A stretch of DNA of 64,000 nucleotides from Batkoa obscura (taxonomy: Eukaryota; Entomophthoromycota; Entomophthoromycetes; Entomophthorales; Batkoaceae). The stretch's first letter is position 1; the number at the start of each line of letters is the position of its first letter. Made by a program: the position numbers and the translations under genes. This document shows positions 34,797-46,429 of this stretch, in pieces. The stretch is taken from positions 226,403 to 290,402 of the forward strand of contig JASVEC010000046.1 in assembly GCA_030770535.1 (NCBI GenBank), given 5' to 3'. The notes below the pieces were generated by a model, which was not told the origin of the DNA, made no database searches, and saw only the letters and a list, made by a program, of their open reading frames with translations.

Positions 34797-34902
34797 ATGT
34801 GGGGATGTATTTTTGTGTTTAAGAATTTTACTAACAATTTTTTTGCTCAAATAGGGCTTAAAAAATGGAAAAAGCAATGAAACCAAAAAAACATCCCCAT
34901 AT
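34797..34902 (+). repeat. MITE abutting the left end of transposon B
   Basis: Left flank ATGT, right flank ATAT. The right ATAT (34899-34902) is also the left target duplication of transposon B, so one element inserted at the very edge of the other. Confidence 0.9.
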
Positions 34903-37327
34903 GGGGTTGTCTGATTAGTTTCATTATTTTATCCAATTTTTGAAAAATTTTGTGTTTTAAAAACTTCGCTTAAAATTCTATAAAATCAAATCTTTTATTA
35001 AAACAAAAGTACCCAGACACAGTTCTAAATCATTCTATTATAGTTTATACTGTAAGTTAGTTGAATTTCTACTAGATCTTAAATACATGTTCTTATAAAG
35101 CTTAATTGAGAAATATTTACTATCAACTGCTTTATAACCAACATTGTAGATTTATTATCAAATAAATAAACCATTTTAATGTTATAATTACATTATTAAT
35201 ATATTGCCAAGTTAATAAATAGCTGCATGGGAGGGAGTGGTTAGCCCCAAAACTATAATTAACTATCCCTATATAGCACAAGTAATAATAGTTTTTACAT
35301 ATTATTACAGTTACTTGTTCTTTGACTATTTATTAACTTAGCTATTAATAACTTAAGTAATCTTAACATTTAACAATCTATTTCTATCATTCAACAAACT
35401 ATTTACTTGTTTAGTAAATATCGAAATTTTTAAATTCTCTGTTATCTTCGTAAGGTAAGCTGGGATCGATCTTTTAATTTTTCTGTTTTCTATAGACTCT
35501 ATAACTTTAATTGGGACTATATCGCTTTTTTTTGATGTATCAGATACTGGATAACAATGTAGTTTATTGTTATGTTTAATAAAGTGTAAATACTTCTTAA
35601 TGCCCTGCATCTCTATTATTCTTTTTGTATTTTTGTTTCTTTTATACTTTTTAAAAATTATATCTGTTTTCCCATTATTAACAGTTGAGTTATTAATTTT
35701 ATTATGCTCGCAAATAAAAGCCTCAAATCTTGAAATTAATCGATCGATATCTTCTATTTTACCTAACGCTTCAAAACTACTTTTGCATTTTGAAAGGTTT
35801 CCAAAATGTCCATCAACTATACTTTTTCCATGATGCTCAGCAAAAAAATTAAGATTAACATTCAAACTACTATTTATTTTATGAATTTCTTTAAACATAT
35901 AGTGTAGAAACTCTTGGGATCTAAAATGATTTCCTGTATCTGCCCATATATTAATTTTTGTAAACTTTTTAAATAGAAGCTCTGTAGAGATTAAATCGAT
36001 TAAACAATCTCCTGCATATGCTGAATCATGATTCAATATTTCAGATAAATAATCAAAGTAAACTTTACCTATTGTTTTATCATCTTTTAAATATAATACA
36101 CCAAAGCTTAATACTGATATAGCTTGTTTATTATAATGATCTAGATTTATTGAATCTGGTCTTGTCCCTATTTCCATATTTTGTTTAAAATCTAAAACTA
36201 TTATACACTTTTGTTATTTAATTTTTTGATAGTTTCATTAAATGTGTTTTTTTGAGTATCAACACAGAATTTATGTAATTTGTATAATTTTTCTTCTTCG
36301 TTGAAAATTTCTTGTATCTCTGCTTTGTTTTTTGCTGTATTTATTTTATTTTCAAATAACTTTTTTCTAACTGTATACTGGGTACATATATTACATAGAT
36401 CCGTTTTTCTTGCTGGATTTTTGAAATTAGTTGGTATATATTTAAAGAACGTTGACCTGGCTACTGCTTTATCTCTTAGATCATTCTTCTACTTTTATTT
36501 AATATATATATATATTATCTGATGAATATTTACTATCGTTACTTTTTTTATTAAATCTTGATGAAATAGTTGAATCATTTAGTAAATATTGTATAATAGT
36601 TTCAATTTGGTCATCTTTAATTTTTTTTGTATTTTTAATAATAGGTTTTAATGTTGATATTTTATTATTATTACTTGTTTTTGAATAATCATATTGATTT
36701 CTATTTATATTAAACCCAAAACTCTTACATTCATCAAAAGAATATACTGAAGCTATAGTTGATAATAACGCTACTTGCTGACTTTTGTTTCCTGTTTCCC
36801 TTAAAGCACTAATTTTATACATTACTTGATTAAGTTTATTATTATCGATAGTAAACTTTGATAATATATCTTTTCTTTGTTTTGTTTTATTGTAAAATTC
36901 CATAAACCTTGGGTTGTTATAAGTAGCTCTTAAAATTGATGTAAATGAATTACAATGTTTATATTGTGTACTCCTCCCTATTGTATTGAAGTTTTCAAAA
37001 ATTCCATTTCGAAGTTTAGTTATGAAAGTTTGCATTTTATTTTTATTTCAACAAAAAATAAAGTCAAATAAGTGTATTTATATAATTATATAATTATATA
37101 ATCATATAGTTATATATTATATATCTGTTAAATATCTAACAGAACTAACATAAAATATATAGTTAGGAAAATTAGCTATTTAAGAAAAGGAAACAATTAA
37201 AATAAGTTTTAAATAGAGACATTTAATTTTAGGCTTTTTAGATTTAACCGTTATATTGAACACAAACTTGGAATTTTAAATTTGGATTAATTTCTAAGTA
37301 GATTCTGAAACCAATTAGGACAGCCCC
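34903..37327 (-). mobile_element. DNA transposon copy B, ~2.4 kb
   Basis: Full length, with both terminal repeats (GGGGTTGTCTG at left, GGACAGCCCC at right) and ATAT on both sides (34899-34902 and 37328-37331). It is almost identical to copy A, which implies recent transposition. It lacks the MITE that copy A carries inside its gene and so preserves the empty site near 35898. Confidence 0.93.
35353..37035 (-). pseudogene. DDE-like transposase, frame-broken (copy B)
   Basis: Same protein as in copy A, starting MQTFITKLRNGIFENF at 37035. A 22-bp deletion near 36487 lies between direct repeats of ATCATTC, and a 1-bp deletion lies near 36207. These separate the N-terminal 178 codons from the C-terminal 274 codons. 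The C-terminal part keeps WADTGNHF and FFAEHHGKSIVDGHFG without interruption. Breaks differ from copy A, so the two lost function independently. Confidence 0.88.
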
Positions 37328-37504
37328 ATATCGTGATTAAGTGTACAAATAAATTGAATTGTTAGTTTTAATTTTATAAAGAATAAAGTTTAATCAATTA
37401 CCCAATGTTTTATTATATGAAATGTTTAGATATGTAAAGATAGGAAAGCTATACGATCTATGACTGCTGAATAATATATACAATAAAGTAAGTAAGGTTA
37501 TTAA

Positions 37505-37552
37505 AGAGTGGAAAGATTGTTAGTGAAACCCTTGAAATACATCCCCGTATAT
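37505..37552 (-). repeat. partial MITE
   Basis: Only the right half remains, from GAGTGGAAAGATTGTTAGTG to ACATCCCCGTATA. Confidence 0.65.
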
Positions 37553-37639
37553 TGAAAATAAATTCAAAAAAGAAAAATAGTTGAGGTACTCGAAAAAAAC
37601 AAAAAGGAAAGAGAGGGCAGAGCAAATAAAGAAAATAGA

Positions 37640-38760
37640 GAAAGAACAGATGTGATAGAATTAAAAATCCTTCCTTATAACAAATCTATGGAGTATATAT
37701 GTAGAATAATAGATCCATTTAATGATAATTTAGTTTTCGAATAGTTTATAAAAGATCATTGATATATTTAAACAATGGATTAGGGATAAAATATTTGACT
37801 ATAAATAGGGGGGTATAGATTATTTAACTTACTGTCCTAATTTAACAGCTATCACTCTTAACGATGATCGATATATATTTATTGGCAAAAATCAAACTGA
37901 AATTAAACCTCAATACCAGGATCGAAGAAAATAGTTATCGACATGATACGTTATTACCCTCCAACAATAAATTTTGTTTAAAGGTTATCTGGGTTAAATC
38001 AAAGTTTTAGATTTTACATGTTTTTGTGGTAATATGAATAATCTCATTAAATCTTTGAACCTAGCTAAATTAAAGTCTCTTAAAATATATTTTGGTATCA
38101 GCCTAGATCTTAATTGTTTGGATATAATTAAAGCAAAGTTTATTATTTTAGAGTCATTATATCTGAAAGGATAGGAATGTATCCTTATACCAACTGAACT
38201 CAGTCCAGACTTAAACTTTGTTTCCAATTTAGATTTAATAATTAAAGATATGCTCAAAGGGGATTTTGACATCAAATATTTTGGTGATCTCAAAAAATTT
38301 AAAAGCATCAAGTTAATTGATATACCCAGCTCTTTTCTAAACAAAATAGAAATAATATAAGTCTAATCAAAGATAGTGATGTCATTTGTTTAGACTTTTA
38401 ATTTATTAGAATTAATCAATGGAATTTTTTTCAACTATCAGCATTAAAAGAAGTACACAGAAGATATATCAAAAACGTTATTAAAGCCGTTCTTCATTGT
38501 AAATATTAAAAATATCTGTATTAAAAATTTACAAGGTGTTTCTAAAGAAAATACTAGTAAGATTCAATTTTAATGGAAGTAAGATTAAAGGTATCTCTGT
38601 ATTTGATCTATCCAAATGTAAATTTATAAATCAGATCACAACTGGTTTTGTCGCCCTCTCATTTAACGAGTTCTTTTTATTCCCACCCTTATTCCCAAAT
38701 CTCATAGCAATCAAAATGAAACGTTTTGACTCAAAAATATAAATCATGATATTCGAGCTA
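37640..38760 (+). pseudogene. LRR gene relic
   Basis: Plus-strand, frame-broken leucine-rich-repeat sequence. LDFTCFCGNMNNLIKSLN and LKSLKIYFGISLDLNCLD near 38005-38125 align with the relic at 5148. The C-terminal block FDLSKCKFINQITTGF followed by FNEFFLFPPLFPNL lies at about 38600-38740. Stops and frame changes are frequent; no F-box is visible at the 5' side. Confidence 0.55.
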
Positions 38761-38914
38761 TAGATATACGACGTCTTTGTTGCTTACTACGTCTATTGCA
38801 CCAAATTTTGGTTCTAGGATACATAATAAATTATAAAAAATCTTAATATTGACATGCTTGAGCATGTAAATATGCTATCTTTAACTTTACAAATGCCTTA
38901 TATTAGCTATTAGC

Positions 38915-39021
38915 AAATGAGAGTGTTTTTTTTGACTTCATTATTTTTTCCATTTTCTAAGCGCCATTTAAGCGGAAATTTTGTTGGTAAAATTCTTAAA
39001 CACAAAAATACATCCCCAAAT
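38915..39021 (-). repeat. MITE copy with AAAT target duplication
   Basis: AAAT at 38915-38918 and 39018-39021 flanks GAGAGTG to CATCCCC. Confidence 0.9.
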
Positions 39022-39119
39022 GTTTTTCTGCTTTTTGGTTTACTTTTCATATTATTATTCTTACTTTATTATTTTACTTATATTATAAAATCAGCTATAA
39101 TATGATTATTTTAAATTTA

Positions 39120-39600
39120 AATTTAAGGCTTTGGTCCTCCACACTCAAACTTTGATTACATGTAGCCACTTCAACTAAAGTCTCTTCCACTCTACTCCCT
39201 GATATAGTTGGATTTACTTATGCCTTATATGTTATATCTAAAGCGTCTCCCCGTAGTAAATTCCTTATCTTGGCCTCTGGATTATGGGCCTCACATGGAA
39301 GTTTTATTGAAATTCAATTTAACCTTCTCTTTCATCTTTACCCTTTAATATCACCCGTCTTCCCTCTCAACTGGAATCTTTATGGCGATTGGAGAGGAAA
39401 GGTGTTACATTTCTACTCTGTAATCCGGAAAAGAACTTGGAGAGTTTGAACTCCCTACCTGTTGTTCTATAAAACCTCTTTTGAATGGTTTAATTTCTAG
39501 TCTTTACTGTCTGTATTGCTCGTCTTTTTTATCTAGGTTAATAGAATACTTTGGACCTTCGTCCTTCAAGAGAAAATAAAGCCCATGATTTTTTTTATAG
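39120..39600. other. GC-richer island of unknown origin
   Basis: Base composition is visibly less AT-rich than the flanks, with C/T-rich plus strand. No long open frame or terminal repeats are found. The minus strand contains GGGAGTTCAAACTCTCC near 39450, which looks like a tRNA-type B box, so a SINE is possible; I could not identify a matching A box. Confidence 0.35.
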
Positions 39601-40916
39601 GTTAAATAAAACTCATTCATTTAGACTAATATTTCGATTCATAACTTATGCCTCAAAGTGCCTTTTATTCATTTAACAATCTTCTCTACATCAATCATTA
39701 ATATCTCAACTGTTGAATTAGCTCTAATACGATGTCATACATAGCCCTTTACCTTCCCGAGTGTTCTACTCATGCGTTAGATAATTCATGTTAAAGCTGA
39801 CTTAGGGAAAGTTTTAATTAATAGTAGCACCCCATATCTCATCACATTAGTTTTATTATTATTACTGACATTGAATTTGGCACTAAAGAGCTATTTGAAT
39901 CTGCTTAAAAAGGTTATTCTACATCTACGACATATAAAATAATAACTATTGCCTGTTCTAACTGTTCACAATACACCGATCTTCAATAATGCCAGCGATA
40001 CTATTTCTAGTTAAATAAGCAATAATTTTCCACCAGTTATTCATATATTTAATCACTTATATTAAAAAGATCACGTCTCCTTTTTTGAAATCGTCATATT
40101 TTAAAAAGGAGATGAGTGATTTTAAATATTTAACTGATTTTGTAAGAGAAATGACACTATCTATATATAAATGCTATAAGTAAATCAATACATTATACAA
40201 ATGTGGTTAACCACTTATACAAGTTTTTTTAATTTAGATTATATGCTACATAGTGTAAGTTAGTAAGGTTTAGAATGCTATTAGTGATGAATTGTAATAA
40301 TTTCAAGTATTATTTAACTTTAATTAAATTTTTGGGCAAGTTTCAATTCAGATTTATTACGCTATATATTATCATGCTATAAAGTATTACACTTTTAAGG
40401 TGGATAAGTTTTATCATAAAATAGAACACTATAGCATATAAAAAAGCTTTGTATCGATTAGTTTAAAATTCTAAGTTCCTAGATTTATCCAAAATTGCGC
40501 TATTCCGTAAAGTTATCATCCTTATTGATATTAAAGCATAATAATATTAATTATTATTTAAAGTGACCAAAATTTAAAAGTATAATAAAATTTAAAGAAA
40601 AAGCTAATAAAATTAAAAACTACCTTTTATTCCTCAGTAGCTATTAGCTGTAAATTGGAAATTTATTTTTATTATTAGTGCCCACGAATTTTAATTTCTT
40701 TTATTCTTTTATTCTTTTAATTTTCGACTCCTTTTAAAAAAGTCCCAGCATAAAACTCAAAATTTTTTTATGTATGACTCCGTTAATAAAAGTTAAAATC
40801 TAATTGCAGAATAACCATAATTCAGTCTGGGACTATTAGCGAATATTTATCTCGATGTATGGTAGCAATTAATTATTAAATATTTACCACAGTGTCACTA
40901 TGGGTTCCCAAACCAG
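39601..40916. other. intergenic upstream of protease 2
   Basis: AT-rich, no gene seen. Near 40825 the AGTCTGGGACTATTAGCGAATA block resembles one upstream of protease 1. Confidence 0.45.
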
Positions 40917-40924
40917 TATAAAAG
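40917..40924 (+). promoter_or_regulatory. TATA box of protease 2
   Basis: TATAAAAG, 62 bp before the start codon. The 28 bp directly before the ATG (AGCAATTAAGTTTGATAC and on) are nearly the same as upstream of protease 1. Confidence 0.78.
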
Positions 40925-40978
40925 AAACAAATGCGCAACTCTAAATCAATAAGCAATTAAGTTTGATACTAAATTGAA

Positions 40979-41944
40979 ATGTTACTTAAAGGAAATTTGA
41001 TTACAGCTTTTAAACTCATCATTGTGGCCACTTTGGCTACTTCAGCACAAGCTTCTCCAGTCGACAAAAACTCAACTCAAACCGATGATGCCCCATCTAG
41101 CAGAATCATCAATGGTAATACCGGTTCATGGGCTAACTACCCATCTTTAGTTTCTTTACGTGTTAACGGTGGGCATTCCTGTGGTGGAGCCCTTCTCAAT
41201 GCTAATACTGTTTTGACTGCTGCTCATTGTTCTGAAGTTTCTACTGGCTCCGTCTCTGTACGTGCCTACTCCAGTGGCAGCCTTCAAAAACGTCAATGGT
41301 GGCCACAACAACAGCAAAATCCATGGTGGCCACAACAACAGCAACAAAATCCATGGTGGCCACAACAACCTCAAAGACCTCAACAACCTCAACAACCTCA
41401 AAGACCTCAACAGCCACAGCAAGGTCAGGTTAAAAATGGTCCTGATGGCCCATATACCGAACACCGAGTAAGCCAAATTATTAAGCACCCAAGTTATAAT
41501 TCTGGTGGATATATCAAATACGATGTTGCAATCTGGAAATTAGCAACACCTGTAAGTGCACGTAACTTTTACCAAATCGATACCCAAAATGTAGGTGATC
41601 GTGAAAATTCAGCAACTAAATTTGCAGGTTGGGGTAGAGTTGATCCAAACGATCAACGTAAATTAGCTTCTCAACTTCAAGAAGCCAACCTTCCGGTATA
41701 TCCTTTCAACACTTGTAATGCTGCTTATCAAGGTTTATCTAAACCTCATCATTTATGTGCTGGTTATCGTGAAGGTCGTTCGGCTGTTTGTCAAGGTGAT
41801 TCTGGAGGTCCACTTGTTATTGGAAATACTATTATTGGTGTTACTTCCTTTGTTAGGGATTTGAGATGCCTTAACCCCAACTTTCCTTCTGTATTTGCTC
41901 GTGTAAATACCTATGCTCAATGGATTCAGCAATATGTTAGATAA
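40979..41944 (+). CDS. secreted S1 serine protease with Trp-rich insert (protease 2)
   Basis: Intronless, 321 residues. Signal peptide to about Ala25, propeptide, and mature start RIINGN after Arg42. Triad His83 (LTAAHC), Asp182 (YDVAIWKL), Ser275 (CQGDSGGP). Specificity position 189 is Ala269, as in protease 1, so a trypsin-like preference is unlikely. The surface-loop insert (residues ~106-150) carries QWWPQQQQNPWWPQQ-type repeats with three WW pairs, then Pro-Gln-rich PQRPQQPQQ repeats, and contains no Glu, unlike protease 1. The catalytic domains outside the insert are highly similar, with a nearly identical C-terminal 90 residues at the DNA level. Likely secreted for extracellular protein digestion; the insert's role is unknown. 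Confidence 0.93.
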   Translation: MLLKGNLITAFKLIIVATLATSAQASPVDKNSTQTDDAPSSRIINGNTGSWANYPSLVSLRVNGGHSCGGALLNANTVLTAAHCSEVSTGSVSVRAYSSGSLQKRQWWPQQQQNPWWPQQQQQNPWWPQQPQRPQQPQQPQRPQQPQQGQVKNGPDGPYTEHRVSQIIKHPSYNSGGYIKYDVAIWKLATPVSARNFYQIDTQNVGDRENSATKFAGWGRVDPNDQRKLASQLQEANLPVYPFNTCNAAYQGLSKPHHLCAGYREGRSAVCQGDSGGPLVIGNTIIGVTSFVRDLRCLNPNFPSVFARVNTYAQWIQQYVR

Positions 41945-42356
41945 ATAAATTAATCAATATTTTAGTAATTGAAAGCTTTAAGATACTTTCAAATTTTAGC
42001 CTCATAGTAGACGGTTTATTATAATATCTCAATTTAAGCTATTACTTACATTATTTCAAATGCTTTTCTAAATGTACTTGTGATTATATATGTGTGTTTT
42101 TTACTAATCTTTTTTAATTTGTTTTGAAATAAAAGCAACTTTGATGCAACTATGTTAATAGAGTAACATTACACTAACCTTAGAGAAAGACTTTTGTTTT
42201 GAATAGATTTGGAGGAGATCAGTAAAAAACACAAATATACAGTTACAAATGTACCGTTTTCAAATTTTTCCCTGTTTTATTTCATTTAAATATCTAACAC
42301 TTAATAACTGTAATTTAATTAAAATATGTAATATTTAATAACACTGAATATTCATC
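41945..42356. other. intergenic, no gene seen
   Basis: AT-rich gap between protease 2 and the MITE that precedes the convergent P450 gene. Confidence 0.45.
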
Positions 42357-42463
42357 ATATAGGAGTGTTTTTTTTGACTTCATTATTTCTTCCATTTTTT
42401 AAACACTATTTAAGCAGAAAAATTGTTAGTAAAATTCTTAAACACAAAAATACATCCCCATAT
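42357..42463 (-). repeat. MITE copy, ATAT duplication
   Basis: ATAT at both ends; the left end is AGGAGTG and the right end CATCCCC. It lies 140 bp beyond the stop codon of the next P450 gene. Confidence 0.88.
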
Positions 42464-42600
42464 GTTAGCTATTTTATTCATATAGAGATATATCAATGGA
42501 ATAAAACAAATGAACTGATTTATTAAGCTAAGACAATACAATTAAGTAAAGAATGAATTTAATGAAAGAATACATTTGTAAATAATTTTGTTTAATAGAA

Positions 42601-44123
42601 CTAAATACAATCAGCTAACTTTATAAGTTGAATGTCCAAATCTTTTGGGTAAATTAAACCAGCTGTATTAAGAATAGGAGTTTCCCATTCTTTTGATTTT
42701 GGACCTAATTTAAGTTCATACTTTTGTAATAATAAGGAAAGTACAACTCTTTGTTCAATTAATGAGAAGTTGATACCGATACCTAAACAATGTTAATATT
42801 TGTATATAATTAAACAATAATATCATTACATAATCTGGAACCACCACCAAATGGCATCCATGAGTTAGATTGTTCACCATAAGGATCTAAGAAACGATCA
42901 GGATCGAATTTCTCTGGATTTGGGAAGTATTTTGCATTATGATGCATTCCCCAAATATAGCAACTTAGGAAAGTTCTCTCCTTAACTAATAAACCATTGG
43001 GTAATGTCTCGTCTCGACAACAATAGCGTCTTAACATACCAACAGTAGTTACTGATCTCATAGTTTCCTTGATAAAGCAATTCATATAGTTAAGTTCTTT
43101 TTGTTGCTCATGAGATGGTACAACATTTCCATTATCACCTAGAACACTGATGATTTCTTTACGAAGTTTCTGTTGAATCTCTGGATATTTTGCTAAAAAG
43201 TAAACAGCTGAAGTAAGAGTATTTGCTGTAGTATCATGACCCGCTAGAAAGAAGGTAGCTAAGTTATTTACAACTTCTTCAGTAGTTAAACTTTCTTCAG
43301 TAGATTCCATCATATTTTTAAGCATTAAAGTAACAAGGTCATCTTTAGTATCTCCACTTTCAATCTCCTTTTTACGAAGTGTGATGATTTCAGTTAAAAA
43401 TATACGAAACTCTTCATTTTTGCGATGATAATATTGACGCGATGGAACAATAGTTTCTAATATAGGGAAGAGAAAATAAATAGGGTTAAATAGCCCTTTC
43501 ATTAATTCATTGTATGTATGCATCATTTTACTTCCACTACCATTTTTAACAGCTTCAAAATTGAAACTAAACAATCCTTTTCCTAAAACATCTAGAGTAA
43601 GACGTTGAAAAAGATCATGTAAAACAATTGACTTAGTACCATTTTCTTCGAGTACTTCAACAAGCTCATTAGCACATTTACCAAATATTTCTACTGGCCA
43701 AGTTTTCTTAAATGCTGGATTGATAATACGACGATGACGCTTCCACTCTTCATTATCATTTGTGACTATGTTAGAAGCGCCGAAAAATTTACGGCCCAGT
43801 TGGTTTTCTGTAAATGCGTCTTCCTTCTTTTTTAAGAATATATCTGTACGGTTAAAAACATGTTTGATACTTGGAGCATCTGCTATAAGCATTTCCCAAC
43901 TTCCTCTCTGCCAAATCATCCCATACTCTTTTTCTTTAATTACTGGTTCAATTAGTTTCTTATGACGAACATCAATTGAGTCCTTTTTGATAAAAGATAG
44001 GATAAATTCAATAAAAGAGATCTGGGGGACATTCTTTAAGTGCTCAGGAACTTCAAATAACTTATAAGCCTTATAAGCTACAAACGAAACTAATAAGACA
44101 AATCCAAAAGTTAAATACAACAT
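42601..44123 (-). CDS. cytochrome P450, CYP4-like (cluster copy 1)
   Basis: Two exons on the minus strand, 44123-42830 and 42782-42601, giving 491 residues. An N-terminal membrane anchor (LYLTFGFVLLVSFVAYKAYK) is followed by WKRHRRIINPAF (C-helix), AGHDTT at 294-299 (I-helix), the ExxR pair Glu353/Arg356 (KETMR), the PDRF meander and the heme loop FGGGSRLCIG with Cys432. The intron splits the codon of the heme cysteine. A TATAAAAG box lies about 60 bp upstream. Overall pattern suggests a CYP4/CYP52-like fatty-acid or xenobiotic hydroxylase, but the substrate is not predictable. Differences from cluster copy 2 occur in discrete patches between stretches of identical DNA. Confidence 0.93.
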
Positions 44124-44181
44124 TGATAAAAAATTAGGCTATGCTGAAGAAATACAAATTTAAGAATTGTAGCAGTTACAG

Positions 44182-44189
44182 CTTTTATA
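44182..44189 (-). promoter_or_regulatory. TATA box of P450 cluster copy 1
   Basis: TATAAAAG on the minus strand, about 60 bp upstream of the start at 44123; conserved in cluster copy 2. Confidence 0.7.
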
Positions 44190-44555
44190 GTAGCTTTAAA
44201 TATTGATTATTAGATTTGATCAGTTTCATACCAAATTAACTGAAACAATTAAGCTTAAGCTGAATTTGGGAATAAAAGGGTAATTTTAGTTCTCTAAATT
44301 TACGGAAGCCTATGAAAAGAATTTACCCGTTGCTAAAATATATTAAACACATATTGAGCATTTATTAATTTTATATTTAGTATATAAAAAAGAAAAAGTC
44401 GTGATAACCAGAATCATTAAGTGCAATATTAGATGCCCAGTCTATGGTTAATATATTTCCGTAGTACTTCTATAAAAGTACCCTTATTTTGAATTTTCTA
44501 ATAAATTGTCAAAAAATAACGGTATCTTAAGCTTTGTTAACTATCATGGTTAAGG

Positions 44556-44662
44556 ATATGAGGATGTGTTTTTGTATTTAAGAACTTTACTAACAATTTT
44601 TCCATTTAAATAGCGCTTAAAAGACGAAAAAGGTGATGAAGTTAAAAAAAACATCCTCATAT
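44556..44662 (+). repeat. MITE copy in the P450 upstream region, ATAT duplication
   Basis: The paralogous upstream region of cluster copy 2 (about 48286) lacks it and shows a single ATAT, so insertion followed the segmental duplication. Confidence 0.9.
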
Positions 44663-44803
44663 ACTTCTCGTTTACATAGCGTTAGCTATAAATACTATTA
44701 TGTTTATAATATGCATCCTATAGCATATTTTTATAAATATTGTTTACTGCTTTCTTATAAAGTTAATATCATTTAAACCAAGCTGGAAGTTCTTATCATT
44801 AAT

Positions 44804-44910
44804 ATATGGGGGTGTTTTTTTTGACTTCATTACTTCTTCCGTTTTTTAAGCATTATTTGAGTAGAAAAATTGTTAATAGAATTCTTAAACACAAAAAAAC
44901 ATCCCCATAT
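44804..44910 (-). repeat. MITE copy in the P450 upstream region, ATAT duplication
   Basis: Reverse orientation, 44804-44807 and 44907-44910 both ATAT. The site is empty in the paralogous segment near 48440. Confidence 0.9.
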
Positions 44911-46429
44911 GCTAAAATTTAATTGATTACATAATGGCATTTTATAAATAATAAATATGCCAATAAGTTTATTGTTTTACAGTTATCTAGATCAGTTTCG
45001 AAAAAAACCGATTTATTTCAAAAAAATCAGACCAAATTTAAAGTTAATAGTTTTTGCCATATTTTAATAAAAAATAGTTTATAAAAATCAACTAGTTTTC
45101 TTGAATTTATTTTGATAATGTCAACTGATCAATAGCTTTTATATTACCAAATTTAAAATAAGGAAACTAAAAATTCTCAAACGTTCTAGCTTTCTTTTAT
45201 TCTAAACTTAAAATAGCATTTTTTATTTCAATGTGTCTTAACAAATAATAAGCTAACATTATTGATACAAGAACAATAAACTACAATAATAATAGTAGCA
45301 ATAGCAACATAGACTATATCTGTTTATAAATAATACTCTAGTTTAGATTGCAGATCTCAATGCAAATTAGCTTTTTTAAAATAGCAAACTTTAATAAAAT
45401 CAACTAACTAAATGATTGTTTTAAAGATTATCACTTTTTTTCGAAATTGACCTGGACCAGTTATACTAAGGTTTGAATTAAAGGGAGTGGTTTAGTTATT
45501 GGTATGACCTATTAATAATACCAAGAAAAATAATTTAAAGCCGACGAAGTTTTAAGTATTAATATCTGATATGATAAAAATTCCGAAGTGATCCCGAAAT
45601 TTTGGCATAATTTTTTTAATTTTACTTTAACAAACCGTGTATTTGATGGACCAAACAAAAACATCTTCTTTCTCTAAAATTGTAAATTTTATTTACTATC
45701 AAGAACATACACTACTTATAATAGGTTATATTAATAGATTTAGTGTATACTGTATTGAATGTTTTTTTGTAAAAAAATTAATACATCAAAAAAAGATGGA
45801 ACTCTAAAATTAATTTCCTTTGAATGATTATAATTGAATATAATACATATGTCATTTCAATTTAATACAATGATAAAAGTTTCATGATAAAAGCTATTAG
45901 AAACATGATGTGTCTATTAAATATAATAAGTTAAAATAAGCTTATTTAATGAATATGCTTTAGAAAGATTACTATTAAAAATTATCAAAACTATTAATTT
46001 CGTATATTACAATTTCATCTTAGCTTTATCAAGATTTTTCGAGGCATTTAAATAAAATGTTATAATACAAATACAAATAGTTTAAATTTGACTATTTGTG
46101 CTATTTTCGCTTTTTATTTAAAATAATTCTGGTAATTACTAACAAACTAAATAAACTAGATGAACTAGATAAACAAAGTACTAAAATAATTTTACTAAGA
46201 GCATATATCACAAAGTTGTTATTTTATAATTAAAATAAGTAAAAATTAAACTAAAAATCAAACTAATCAATATTGGCAAGAGTTTAATGATAATAAACAT
46301 TGTATATGTACAATCTTATTTATTAAAAACTAAATGATTAATTTCGTGAGCTAAAGCAAACATAGCTAATAACGTAAATAACGTAAGCGGTTGATATAAA
46401 AAACATTATTTGTTTATTTACTTCTTATT
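44911..46429. other. intergenic, part of the duplicated P450 segment
   Basis: No gene. Up to about 45.9 kb it is recognisably similar to 48450-49350 downstream of the next copy, e.g. the block TTTACTATCAAGAACATAC near 45690 and its match near 48755. The remainder is AT-rich without features. Confidence 0.6.

Noticed and set aside
41156-41488. Minus-strand open stretch over protease 2
   Set aside because: Shadow of the Pro/Gln/Trp repeat coding on the plus strand; no family features.
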